From positions 308,282,147 to 308,346,146 of the forward strand of contig NC_134455.1 in NCBI RefSeq assembly GCF_047948215.1: 64,000 bases of DNA, read 5' to 3'. The notes beneath the pieces are model-generated. The model ran no database searches, had not been told where the DNA came from, and saw only the letters and a program-made list of their open reading frames with translations. A program made the position numbers and the translations under genes. Below, in pieces: positions 46,903 to 57,743 of this stretch. The stretch's first letter is position 1. Each line of letters starts with the position of its first letter. The DNA is from Lycorma delicatula (Eukaryota; Arthropoda; Insecta; Hemiptera; Fulgoridae).

Positions 46903-47117
46903 GATGGATCAGGCTAATTTGTTTTTTTTTTTTTAGTTTGCTTGGAATGGCTCACAGATCAAGTATCACAAAAACCTTCAAAGTGATTTTCCTGTGGATT
47001 TCTAGAATTTTCCTACAATTCCTCAGCGGAGACTCAAGTTTGAGGTCTGATGATGCTTGTGATAAAGCTGTTGCTCATTCTCAGCAGAATGAAAAAACTA
47101 GCCTGATCCAGTCAAAA
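46903..47117. mobile_element. Possible MITE with GGATCAGGCTA ends
   Basis: GGATCAGGCTAATTTGTTTT (near 46906) pairs with the complement of the right end, which reads GGATCAGGCTAGTTTTTTC inward (near 47110). About 210 bp, no coding. Target duplication not clear. Confidence 0.4.
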
Positions 47118-48700
47118 CGCCCACACAAACTTAAAATACATTTTTAGCTCTATTTTTGATGTAATATAAATTTATTTAAATAATAAATACATTAAATCAC
47201 TTCTGTTACAGTAAACGTAATTTAAAATATCTTTTCTATTCATAAATGAATGAAAATCATAAGTTTTCATTTAAAGTATCAAAAATCATACTTGATTTTG
47301 ATTTTAATATAATTTCTGATTATCTCATTTTTGGCTATCTATTAATCTCGTCAAAAATATGCATGCACCTTTAAGAATTCTTACCAAAACCATGTATGAG
47401 TAGTTATGTAATATAGGAATGGGATGTGAATCCAATTTAAGATAATTAAAATCATTTAAAGAGCAATTTTTATGCAGTAAACATTAAGGAGTATACTACA
47501 CAGATAGATTAAAATTAGATTTCTGGTAATAGAAAAACTGATTATTTCAAAACAATGTACCTTGATCAAATTTTATTCTATAATAACAAAAAACTAAACT
47601 TACGAGAATTTTCTATGATTTTAAAAAGTCTATGGGTACTTTTTATAAAACTGTTATTTTTAAGACATGAAAAATAAATGTATTTCTTTGCCACAAAAAA
47701 TTCTCAATGATCATCATCGACTGTACTGTATATAAGGAGGGTCCTGAGAGAGTAAGCAAAAAGGAAATACATGCTAATTTCAATACTGCAGTACCTTTTT
47801 ATTTTGCTAAAAAACTGAGATTACTTTTTAATGACCAAAAAAAAATTTTTACCTCTGTTTTTCATTAAGAACCAAGGAACAATTTTACTGAAATGAAATG
47901 AATGTATAGTTTTCAATCAAAATCAAATGACACAAACTTATTTAGTTTTTCATTAATATAACTCATGATGAACAGTCAATTGATGACTTTCCCTGATGAT
48001 AGCACTTACCTTTTCCTACATGACAATCAGCCATCTTACAAACGAACAAATATTTCACAGTTCTTGTAAAAAAAAAACACAGTTCAGTTTATTCTTTTGT
48101 AAAAAAAAATATATTATGTACACCAACATAACCTTATTCACACTGCTATAAAGTGTGCATTGAGAGCCACAGCACCATGTACATAGTACAAGAAAATTAC
48201 TGTTAACACATAACCATAAAGCTCTATGCTATCACATTTAGGTGCTTTTTCAAGTTCAATTTCTTTAATAGGTTTGAATAGGTTCTAGAATAGGTTTGGT
48301 ACATGTATCTTACTTTCAATTAAGAAAGAGACCCATTTGTAATAATAAAAGCAAAAACCGTTCTACTGATCGACTGTAAGATTTATATCCAGTAATTCAG
48401 TTTTATCCAGAACAATACGTTTTACAACTAGTTGGGTTTCATTTTAGTACCCCCTTGATATGATAGAAAACAGAGTAATCAGAAATGTACACATGCAGAA
48501 CTACCACCCCGGTACAGAAATAGGAAACACATTATCAGTAACATTAATTCTTTAATCAAATATTTTATAAAACTCAGTTTTTAATATTAAAATAGTTGTA
48601 ATTAAAATTAGTATTACAACCATGAACATGCTATTTTTACATGTATATTAAAAAGATAGATACTGTTCCCACATCCTGTGTTTACTATCAGTGCTAGTTG
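47118..48700. other. Probable terminal region of the Ku80 gene; mostly unassigned
   Basis: Apart from the candidate last exon at 47643-47720, no gene or repeat is recognised. Confidence 0.35.
47643..47720 (-). CDS. XRCC5: Candidate last exon of Ku80 (XRCC5), uncertain
   Basis: On the minus strand CCTCCTTATATACAGTACAG is followed in phase 0 by SMMIIENFLWQRNTFIFHVL and a stop at 47643-47645. Placed after ...MDIDDL from the exon at 49643 it would make DIDDLSMM, near the usual Ku80 ending (DDLL.M.), but the tail is then longer than normal. The acceptor is mediocre. An AATAAA lies about 75 bp downstream. Kept only because phase and first residues fit; a very short exon elsewhere is equally possible. 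Confidence 0.22.
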   Translation of the reverse strand, partial: SMMIIENFLWQRNTFIFHVLKITVL

Positions 48701-49155
48701 GTAGATTTGGAGGAACTTGCAGTCTACCTACGAGCCTGCACACACACTCCTCCCCACCACGCCAGCTGACTACATAACATGCCCACCAAAGTGGTGCCTC
48801 GGTTCCACCTCTTAAGAAGCCAATGGAAACAGGGGACCCAACTACAACAAAGGGAAACTCAAGTCTGATTTCAATAGATGAGCTTCAACTCTCTGACTAC
48901 AGCCAAGCTGATATCTACAGAAACCAACAACCAAATTCAACAGCCCTTCTCAAGGCTACCTCAACAAACACACAAGCCCTTTTCATGGCAGTACTACAAA
49001 AATCCCACAAACAGCCCTTTTCAGGGCTACCACAAGGTTCTAAGATGCCGTATGCTATCGGAGCAATTTGGCGAAAATATAATGATAGATGGAAAAATGC
49101 CAGATCATTACAAGGAATTGAACACAACATTATCTTGTTGAAATCAGCATTCTAA
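48701..49155 (+). repeat. Unassigned segment with three histone-stem-loop-like hairpins
   Basis: The segment is richer in GC than its surroundings. Three spaced hairpins of the form AGCCCT-TTTC-AGGGCT occur: 48942-48957 (one mismatch pair), 48975-48990 (two mismatches) and 49013-49028 (perfect 6-bp stem with a TTTC loop), each followed by AC-rich sequence (ACCACAA after the last). An open frame (48823-49155) crosses them but resembles no histone. It may be a repeat of unknown class. Confidence 0.5.
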
Positions 49156-49642
49156 TTCATATACCAACTGGTCAGCCAATTTAATTCTATACAAATTTAA
49201 ATTCTAAAAATAAGCGTTTTAAAAATTACTTATGAACACAAATGGTTTATCAATAAGTGGGAGCATTAAATTATTCATTGCTGAATGTACTTCTAAACTG
49301 AAATGATATTTCATTGAATGTATGCAATAAAATATACTAACATATTAGTGCCTAAAATCTATTCCTCCTCAGACACCTACCAAATACATTGAACACAACA
49401 AACATTTAATCCCTTTCCGATAGCTAGTCTCAGAAATCAAATTTTCTATTTTAGACCAAAAACATAACCTAATAATAGAAAACTCAGTTTTCTATTCATT
49501 GCAAGTAAGTAATTAAAAGTTATAATCTCTTATTTAATGTTCAATAAGAATTTTTAGTTGACACTTAAAACTACTTTGAAATAATAATATATTAATTAAA
49601 AAAATGGCAGTACAGAAGTTTAAATACAAATTTCATACTTAC

Positions 49643-49779
49643 CAAATCATCAATGTCCATTTCTTCATCTTTAACTAACTCAATTTTCATTTTAATGTCA
49701 TATCTTAAGAATTCATTAGCCTCCTCGCTTGATATTTCACTAGTGCTGATCTCTTCTTTTGTTATTAACCCTAATCTTT
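49643..49779 (-). CDS. XRCC5: Ku80 (XRCC5), penultimate-type exon: C-terminal tail
   Basis: Acceptor ACCATGAATGTTTCAG, then two bases completing a glutamate codon, RLGLITKEEISTSEISSEEA, NEFLRYDIKMKIELVK, and DEEMDIDDL before TTG|GTAAGT (phase 0). LGLITKEE...S..EA..FL and the acidic EE.DIDDL are hallmarks of the Ku80 C-terminus, the tail through which Ku80 binds DNA-PKcs in species that have it. The apparent ATG in this frame (MNVSE) is intronic: the upstream exon ends in phase 1 and joins at the AG. Ku80 with Ku70 binds broken DNA ends in the nucleus for end joining. Confidence 0.88.
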
Positions 49780-49865
49780 CTGAAACATTCATGGTAACTT
49801 ATTTACAAAAATAATATTTATTACAATAAACAAATACAATTAAATATTCATTATATACTGTGGCT
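49780..49865. other. Short Ku80 intron segment, unassigned
   Basis: Start (in genomic order) of the 6879-bp intron between the exons at 49643 and 56659. Confidence 0.4.
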
Positions 49866-49889
49866 TCTATCTAATCAAAAAATCTATAT

Positions 49890-50455
49890 GACTAAATATA
49901 CAAGGCTCGACTGATAAATTTTGCACATATAAGCGTAACATGGGAATGAAAAGAGATATTGGAATGTGCTGCGACATTGATGGGACGCCCTTGTTCAACA
50001 GCATTGTGGTAGGTTTTAGAGCGAGGGTGGACTGTATGTGTTCAGAGGTGATGAATGAAGACAACACCTTGTTGATTGTCTTTTGTTGATTTGTCCTTAA
50101 TGACGGATTGTTTAATTGTACGCCATCTTGGCGGTTTAAAATAATTTTGTAACATAACATAACACTTGTAACTTATAACTTAACTTTAAAGACAGCAAAC
50201 ATAAGCCAAATAAAACTTAAAGTAATGTTCATCCGAACAAGAATTGAGAGAGTCCAGTCAGACAAGACTGCCTTGGGTCAGGTATGAGTGCAGACTGGTG
50301 AAGACGCTACATACAGTGCTCGAGGGAGCAGCTTGTGACTTAGAAAGGCGTGATCGTCTGGTGACCACAGTTTGCTGTGGGCACCTTAGCCACCACTAGG
50401 TTTCAGCACCAAGAGGTTTCGGCAAGAGGGGGTGAAAACATAACAGAATGAAATA
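49890..50455. repeat. Unassigned GC-richer repeat-like segment in Ku80 intron
   Basis: It begins AAGGCTCGACTGATAAATTT, similar to ends of mariner-type elements. From 50220 to 50420 it is clearly GC-richer (GCAGCTTGTGACTTAG, CACCACTAGGTTTCAGCACC). No protein is recognised. It may combine a transposon end with the untranslated end of a LINE. Confidence 0.35.
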
Positions 50456-50640
50456 AAAAAATGAATAAAAGTACAATACCTTAGCTAAAAAATTCAGTAT
50501 TTATTTTTCAATATAACCCTCGTTTACACTGATACAGTTTTCTCAACATGTGGCAAGTTTTTGCACTCCGTCACTGAAATATTCTGGCAGTTTTTTCTCA
50601 GATCCAAGTGGCCACAGCTTCCTTCAGTTCATTTTTTTTT
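50456..50640 (-). pseudogene. Mariner transposase, C-terminal piece (split by LINE fragment)
   Basis: Minus strand NELKEAVATWI, ARIFQ and KTCHMLRKLYQCKRGLY match the end of a SETMAR-type transposase. The middle of the same protein is at 51110-51400, separated by an R1-like LINE fragment. Confidence 0.6.
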
Positions 50641-51115
50641 TTGGAACCGTACCAGGTGAAGACCAGACCCGCTTTTTAAGTTTAACTCAGTCCCCAAAAA
50701 GGCCCCTGCAAAAGATCACCACCTCTGCAACAAACAGAAGCAAATATGCAGGGCGACAAACAGGGATCAGACAACCTCTACTTACCCTCGTCCACCTCCC
50801 TACCACGAACAATGGCTTCCACCATAGCAGCTACAGCTTTCCACGCAGCCTCCGACTTTAGCATCTTGGTGACCATTCTTTCAGTCACCAACTCCCCAAA
50901 CTCCTCGACTACTGGGTGCTGTGCATCATACCAGAGCCCACACCATGTGTTCCGGGGAGTTGACAACTCCACAATACCTACATAGGGGGGGAGCTCTTTT
51001 CCCAATCCAAAGCAACCGTGGCCACTCAGAAATTGAGCGAGTTCATACGACAGGTTTCCGGACTTCCTCCCTATCAGGTCTTGATGTCTGGGATGAGGGA
51101 TCTCGTCCCTTATGT
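50641..51115 (-). mobile_element. R1-like LINE 3' fragment inserted in a mariner
   Basis: Minus strand: NLSYELAQFLSGHGCFG, then ELSTPRNTWCGLWYDAQHP, VVEEFGELVTERMVTKML, AAWKAVAAMVEAIVRGRE, stop. The gHGCF and ...W..V...LESE.AW..V end resembles the C-terminal zinc-binding part of R1/TRAS-type ORF2. A poly(T) at 50631-50642 on the + strand is its poly(A) tail. It is strongly 5' truncated. Confidence 0.7.
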
Positions 51116-51405
51116 GGCGTTACATCTCACTGTAACGTGTTTATTGTCATGCTCCCTTTCCCATAATATTCCAGTACTGGACCTTGTGAGTCCCATCCGC
51201 AGTTTTCCTGCGGATGGTTGGGTCTTGAACTTTTTTTTGCAGGGCGAATTTGGATGTTTCCATTCCATACTCTGCCGTTTACTCTCCAGCTCGTAATGAT
51301 GGATCCATGTTTCGTCACCAGTGATGATTCTGTCTAAGAAGATGTCCTGTTCGTTACCATACTGATCCAAATGTTTTTGGCACATGTCACATAAAAGGGA
51401 TTTTA
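51110..51405 (-). pseudogene. Mariner transposase, middle piece
   Basis: CQKHLDQYGNEQDIFLDRII, TGDETWIHHYELESKRQSME, and WKHPNSPCKKKFKTQPSAGK form the region up to and beyond the first catalytic aspartate (GDETW). It is open for 91 codons, then runs into the LINE fragment. Its 5' part is cut by the mariner starting at about 51410. Confidence 0.8.
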
Positions 51406-51409
51406 TTTT

Positions 51410-52262
51410 TTTTTAGATTTATTTATTGAAAAATAAAAGGCAAATGTAATTTATTTTTCTACATAGTTTCCTGCTTTAGAAATACATTTTTCCCAGTGAG
51501 AGGGAAGGTTTTTTATTGCACCATTTTATAATGAAGCTGGTTGCATCAGGAATTGCCCATGAATCCCTCCAAGCCCTCATCATCTTCAAATCATAGCTCT
51601 AGAGCTTCTTTAAGTGGTCCAAACATACGAAAATGCAGGACAATAGGTCCAGGCTGTAGTGAGGATGATCAAGTTGAGTCCAGTGCATTTCTTCTAGTTT
51701 TGAGACTGTTAGAGCTACACTACAGTATGGGTCCTGGCGTTGTCGTGGAGGAGGATGGTCTATCAAATCGGTTAGTCTCGTTTTTTGCGGCGATATGCAG
51801 CCCTCCCCTTGTTCAACAGCTTGCACTAGTAAGCAGTATTGATTATGCGTCGCTCATGCAAAAAGTCAATGAGCAAAATACCTCGCCGGTCGAAAAAAAG
51901 CAATTGAAAGAACTTTTCAGCTGAGTCAAGTCTTAACTTTCACTGGGGCTGCCTCTTCTTTCCTCTACCACTCCAAACTGGCTTGTTTTAACTGGGGAAT
52001 ATAGTGGTGGACCCACCTTTAATCGGGGGTAATGATCTGACTCAAAAATGCATCACTTTCTTTCACTTCTTGCTGTAAGCCTCTGACAAGCCTCCAAACT
52101 TCTCAACTTCTGATCTGTGGTCAAAAGAGAAGAGACCCATCTGGCACATATTTTACAAATCTAAAACACTTAACACTTGACAGCTTCTATAACTTATTCT
52201 GACCTGTTCTGCAATTTCGGATACTCTTACCTGTCAATCGTCTTCAAGAATGTCTCAAACCC
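51410..52262 (-). pseudogene. Second mariner-type transposase remnant
   Basis: Minus-strand frames in order: RVSEIAEQVRISYRSCQVL (about 52200), later ILLHDNARTHTVV (about 51750), YVWTT-like region, and LPSHWEKCISKAGNYVEK (about 51470) as the C-terminal end. This is the related mariner group with HDNARPHT and WEKC...GNYVEK signatures. It is broken by stops. Confidence 0.72.
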
Positions 52263-52687
52263 CCCAAATGTTTTGGTCTGTAACGCCAGCGTTACAGACG
52301 AAACGCCAAGGATGGCGATCATGTTCCTGATTTCCCACTATATACTGAGCTGCAGAACACTTTACACTATACACATATACTACACTAAGAACACTACATA
52401 AATTACAACATACACACTTACACAACAACATCCTACACTGATATTGCTTACATTTACACTCGGTGGTGTCGCGACATCCTATGAAACGCAACCGTAACCC
52501 AAGGGGGAACAAATCATGCCGATGGATGAATGGCTCTACATAGTAAGTCTCAAACGATGTCTTCTGGGCATCAGAGCGAACTCAGTTGTATTTAGCTCTA
52601 GCTCCAGTACATGTGCGCTCTGCTGGAGTGGTCCGTTTTTTTGCCGGTACTCGTGGGAACAAAATTTCAGTTCCAGTAATAAATACT

Positions 52688-53500
52688 ATGATGTTAGGTG
52701 GTCCATCTGAAAAATCCACCAAACCTAGTCTTGTGAAGAGACCTCGATCAGCTTTGTCTGACGAAGATAAAAGTTGTACTGAAGAGAACCGCAAATCATT
52801 AGACTTGAATTCTAAAAATATTAGATTTGTTGTTCTCCAAAATAGTCAGGAAGGTGGCTCCCTCCAAAAGGTTTCATCTTTCTTAATATACAAAACTATA
52901 ACAGGTGCAAGTGGTACCCTGAATAACATCAGAAAATTACATGACGAATCAATTTTGATTGAAACATTCAATGATGAACAGAGTCGAACTATCTTACGTC
53001 TCCGTAATATGGGTAGTATAAAAATAAGTGCGGAATGCCACCAAACCCTAAATACGAGTCGCGGGGTAATTTGTTGTCAAGATCTTATGGATATAGAGGT
53101 GACTGAAGTAGCTGATGAGCTTCGTGTTCAAGACGTAGAAATGAAGTATATAATGAAAAAGCAACACAGAGTAGAAGAACCAACACCTTCTCTTATACTG
53201 ACATTCAATCACCACCAGAAAAAATTAAACTTGGTTATCTTTCAGTTCGAGTATGACCTTTCATTCCCAACCGTCGACGATGTTTCAAATCTCAAGGGTA
53301 TCTTGCTCAAAAACAGAAATCTGTGGTAGATGTGCTAAAGAGGGCCACAATGATACTAACTGCCAAGATGAAAAATTTGCTAATTGCAGTGGTTCGCATA
53401 CAGCTCGCTCCCAAGATTGCCCAACGTTTAAGGAAGAAAGGGCAATTCTCAGAATCTCTACCAAGCAGAAACTATCTTTTCCGGTGGCACACAGATAATA
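52688..53500 (+). pseudogene. LINE ORF1 (Gag-like, CCHC zinc knuckles)
   Basis: ATG at 52688 gives MMLGGPSEKSTKPSLVKRP, then IRFVVLQNSQEGGSLQKVS, ILIETFNDEQSRTILRL, HQTLNTSRGVICCQDL, and RVEEPTPSLILTFNHHQ. A frameshift near 53226 leads to CFKSQGYLAQK and ICGRCAKEGHNDTNC with FANCSGSHTARSQDCPTF, degenerate CCHC knuckles. This RNA-binding ORF1 type is typical of the I/Jockey group, where it coats the LINE RNA. Confidence 0.78.
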
Positions 53501-54041
53501 TAAAAAAACTATTAATGCAAGGAACCTGGTTAAATCAGATATATCTTTTGCTGCTGCTGCTGCATCACAACAAGCTCCTACAAATTTAAGCTATCAGCCA
53601 TGCGGATCCTGCAGTGAGCTAAAAAAACTTGTTCAGATGTTATCTGATCAAGTTGCATCACTACGGCCACTATTTCAGAGCTGACAAAGATGAACAAAAA
53701 GTCTTTCGTCGCAGTTAGTGAGTCCAACAGTGTGATCCCTATGAAAGTTCCTGTTCCCAAAGTTTTACCGGTACAGGCAGGGATATCTCAGCTGGCAATA
53801 AGCCACTTAATAAGCTCCATGTTAAGGGAGCCCACATAACTACCCCCTCTGGGATATCATCTGCGGCATCCCATTCTAATAAATCTCCTTCACCATCACC
53901 TCCTATACTAGAGGAATATGCTTGAAGAACCACCCAACTCAAGGGCATCGAAGTTTCTTAAAATAAAAAATACAAAAAAGAAAAACCGAATCATATACAA
54001 GTAATTTTTATATAGTTTCCTGAATTTATTTTTTTACACTT

Positions 54042-55650
54042 ATGAACATTATTCTGTGGAATATTACAGGTCTTCGGTCCCGCATTGAAGATATTAGAGT
54101 ACTGGCGCACGCACATGATTCACATGTGTTTCCAAGAAATTACCAAATAACACTCAAGAGGGTATTTCTGTGAGAGATATGACTGTTTAGTAGACAGTAG
54201 AGAGCGGGCTGGAGTGGCTAATTTTCATGAAGAATTTGGTGTCAGCTACAAGAACTCAACTAACCACTGTCATTCCTGCTATTGCAGTAAAGGTCTCTAT
54301 TCCCTTCAAATTGCATATCTGCAATCTGTATCTCTCACCGAACACTGAGTTCAGTGCTTTAGATGTCTCAAATCTCCTCACGCAAATACCATCTCCATCA
54401 TTAATAGTACGAGAATTCAATGCCCACCATATTTCCTGGGGCTCAACCTTCTGCTCCACTCGAGGAAATATGACAAACAGAGTGAGACAAGACTTAGACC
54501 TTTGTCTACTGAATAATGGATCACACATATTCATGTGTTTATCATCTGGTACACTATATCTAACATTGATCTCACCATATGCTTACCAAATTTTCGCCAT
54601 CTTAAATGGTCTGTTTCTGATGAATTTCACAGCAGTGATCACAGACCAATTATTATTGGTTTCGGTGTAGACCGCGATGTGAAAAGAAGGCCACGGAGAT
54701 GGATTATTGAAAAGGTGGATTGGAATGGATACCATAAAGCCTTCCAATCACAATATGACAATGGTGTGAACATCCTTGACCAATGTTCCTCTTTTACGTC
54801 CATGATACTTGAGAATGTCAACAGATATATCCCAAAAACATCGGGTAATCCTAGACGTCCTTCTGCTCCATGGTGGAATGATGATTGCAAATATGCTATT
54901 AGGCATCAACGGCAGGCAGTATGCAAATTTAATTGTAGGCCTACAACTGAACATCTAAACTTATACCGCAGGGCTAGAGTGGTATGCCGTTGAGTATTCT
55001 TGAACGCTAAGAGGAAGTCATGGACGAAATACGTGAACACTATCTCCCACGTATACTGTGGAAAAAAATCCGTGCAATTTTCAGATCACCGAAACAATCT
55101 ATTCTCGGTCTTATTGATGAAGGAGAACTCCTTTCAACATCTTCGGCTGTGGTAAATACTTTACCAAAATCTTTCCGCTCAGTGCCTCTCACTTCATCAT
55201 ATAATAAAAACTTTCAATGGTACAAGATACAGATAGAAGTATTATCGTTAAACATTGGCGATTCTGTTGGTGAATTAAACGTCCCATTTGTATTTAAGGA
55301 ATTGTTACACGCACTTGTAAACTCACATGACACTTCCTCTGGACCAGAAAACATTCACCTTGGTATGCTTTCACACCTTCCTAATTTGGTACTACAACAT
55401 CTTTTGAATATTTACAATGGTTTATTCTCCGAACAAGTCTTCCCACCCAGCTGGTCAGAAGCATTTATTATACCAGTACTAAAACTGCTAAAGACAAAAC
55501 CAACCCCTCAAGCTATTTCTTTAACAAGCGATTTTTACAAAGTAATGGAGAGAATGGTAAACCGCAGGCTTACATGGTACTTGGAGAGACATGGCTTTCT
55601 ATCTCCAGAACAGTGTGATTTCCGACCGACAAGGTCACCATACAAATGAC
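54042..55650 (+). pseudogene. LINE ORF2: endonuclease and partial reverse transcriptase
   Basis: Starts MNIILWNITGLRSRIEDI (endonuclease head), continues through broken frames to IPKTSGNPRRPSAPWWNDD (about 54835), then LWKKIRAIFRSPKQS, SSGPENIHLGMLSHLPN, PPSWSEAFIIPVLK and VMERMVNRRLTWYLERHG. The RT fingers are present; the YADD palm motif is missing because of the 3' truncation. Confidence 0.8.
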
Positions 55651-56270
55651 ACAGCGTGACTAGGGTGACTACAGCACAGCTTAGGACCTGTCTAAACACA
55701 CACTCACTTGTGACAACCTGCAACGATCTGCTCAGTCATATTGTTAAATTTTCCTAGTGCTCTTTGTACAAACATATTTTATATATATATATATATTGAG
55801 CATCTTGCTGAACAGATAAACTATTCTGCTGGATACTCATGTGGATTCTCTTAAAGAAAGCCCTCTTTAAGTGGTTGTTTAGCACATGCAGGAAAAGCAA
55901 ATTTTTGTAACATTTATTTGAAGGATGAATGCCCACAACCTGAAAGGGGCGAGGTAGAAAGTTTTTCAAATTTAATCCCACTCTGGCTAGACCAATTCTT
56001 CATCATTATCCACTTTTTTCCTTATTACTGATCCACTACTCTCTTCTTTATAATGAAATCTGTCAGACAATCATTGAATCCATATTAAAGATGTGGATGC
56101 CTCTTTAACTTACTGTTCCTTAGCACTTGTATGGGTTGAAAAAGGGCTAGCTCTGCCTGCAGGCTTAACTGTTTTCAACAGGGACTGGATAGTAGCTGAA
56201 TAAAAAGTCCAACTAGGAGATTAGGTCCTATTTTCTTGATGAATTTAACAATAGCTTAACATAACAAAAG
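55651..56270. other. Ku80 intron, unassigned
   Basis: An (AT)n run lies near 55778-55796; no coding signature. Confidence 0.4.
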
Positions 56271-56279
56271 CTTTGAAGC

Positions 56280-56405
56280 TTGTATGGAAAAATATGAAAA
56301 TGGAATTTTGTAGCGTATGAAAAATGCAATGCTTGACTTGGATTCGAATCCACGACCACCAAATGAAAGGCAAAGATGCTACTACTCCACCATGGAGATT
56401 TTTTC
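56280..56405 (-). mobile_element. tRNA-derived SINE (second family), inverted copy
   Basis: Minus strand CTCCATGGTGGAGTAGTAGC, CCTTTCATTTGGTGGTCGTG, then GATTCGAATCC (box B) and CATTGCATTTTTCATACGCT. Matches the SINE in the Helitron at 40866, including the CATTTTTCATAC body. Confidence 0.75.
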
Positions 56406-56658
56406 CTAAATAATTATGAAAACACAATATCTTATATTGATATAAGATATTATCTTATATTGTCAGATATTAGCCAGTAATATCTGACAAATTCAATTTA
56501 TTATTTTCTATACTGAACAAAACCTAAAATATCTGTAACTCATCTTTTGTCAGCGATCCCAAGGCAATATATGACTAAACAATAAAAAATTATTTTGTTA
56601 AATATGAATAAATTAAAAATATTAAAAGAAATTTATCATGAACAAATGTATAACTTAC

Positions 56659-56868
56659 CATCCACTAACATATCCCAAAAATCTTTCAGTCTAAGATCAA
56701 TAATATCTTCTTTCAGCTTTTTCATCCAAACATTATATAGCTCAGGATGTTGTTTCTCAAGACAACTGCTTCGTAAAATAATTAAACACAAAAGAGGCTT
56801 TTTTAACATCTCTGAATTGTCTGCTCTATCTAATAGTTCAAGTACAACTTTCTGCAACTGTTCACAAA
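56659..56868 (-). CDS. XRCC5: Ku80 (XRCC5), C-terminal helical domain exon
   Basis: Strong acceptor (ATTTTCTTTTCTTACAG) and GATG|GTAAGT donor; phase 1 in and out. It reads VCEQLQKVVLELLDRADN, LKKPLLCLIILRSSCLEKQH, PELYNVWMKKLKEDII, and LRLKDFWDMLVD. This is the globular C-terminal helical domain of Ku80: the L..RE/S-like Cys helix, LYN.WM..LK and FW.ML are typical. Joined to the next exon it gives FWDMLVDERLGLITKEE, collinear with known Ku80. Confidence 0.9.
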
Positions 56869-57743
56869 CTGTAAGAAAAGAAAATAAATATTCTATACCT
56901 TCAACATTAAACTGAGGAATACTAAAAAAATTCTCCATAAAATGAAATCACATATCAAAAGATCTGATGATCTCGCAAATCATATCACTGTTCCATGAAA
57001 AGACAGAGTTTCCAAAAACATTTTGTGAAACAGCAAAAAATATTCTCATAATAAGGGCTGTTGCTCTGTCGCACTGAAACATGTGGTATCATTCATTAAT
57101 TAGACAACTGTTCAGTTCATTCTTGGGAAACATTTCCTGTGCATCACCTACACAAATAAGCAGCTAAGTTGGTTTAGAGCCTTCATTCTCAAAGTGGGCG
57201 ATAACACCTCCTTGTGGATGCTGGAGACCTTCAGGGGAGGCAGTAAAAGGCCCACAGAGAATTGGAGCATTCAGGTGGTCTAGGAAGGCGATGGTCGATT
57301 AAAAAAAGGCAAAAATTATGTTTTCCTGATATTTCAAACTAAAACTAAATACCTATTACACTACAATAGTAAAAAAATTAAAGGACACCTATATTTTTTT
57401 ATAAAAAATGATTGTATTGAAACTACTTTATACTATATAATATTGACTATATATTATTATAATATACTGTATATTATAATAATATATAATAATTGTATAT
57501 TATAATAATAATATTATTACTATTTATATATTTAATATGCTACTTGAAATGAGAATATATTGAAATGAGAAATACTTGAAATGAGAATATATTGAATAAT
57601 TAAAAACAACAGATGCAACATCAACTCTGGTAGGAATCAATATCTCTGTTTTGATTAGCATATTGAAAAGCCATGGAGGGAGAACAGAAAAAGATTCAGG
57701 AAAGATGAAAAAAGTAATAATAAGAAAAAAAAGAAATACAAAC

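Larger units (their letters stand above)
52277..55650 (+). mobile_element. I/Jockey-superfamily LINE, 3' truncated
   Basis: An untranslated head, ORF1 and ORF2 occur in the usual order, but the reading stops inside the reverse transcriptase: after LSPEQCDFRPTRSPYK (about 55645) no later RT motif or poly(A) follows. Truncation at the 3' end is unusual for a LINE and suggests later deletion. The element lies antisense in the Ku80 intron. Confidence 0.75.

Noticed and set aside
48823..49155. 110-codon + strand open frame as a gene.
   Set aside because: Not similar to anything I know; it crosses repeated hairpins and overlaps another open frame, so coding is unproven.
49780..49792. ATG in frame with the Ku80 tail exon (MNVSE) as a translation start.
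   Set aside because: The acceptor TTTCAG lies just after it and joins in phase with the exon at 56659; the ATG is intronic.
50550..51296. Several + strand open frames of 80-100 codons.
   Set aside because: Shadows of the minus-strand R1-like and mariner coding remnants.
51541..51924. 127-codon + strand open frame.
   Set aside because: Antisense shadow of the mariner transposase remnant on the minus strand.
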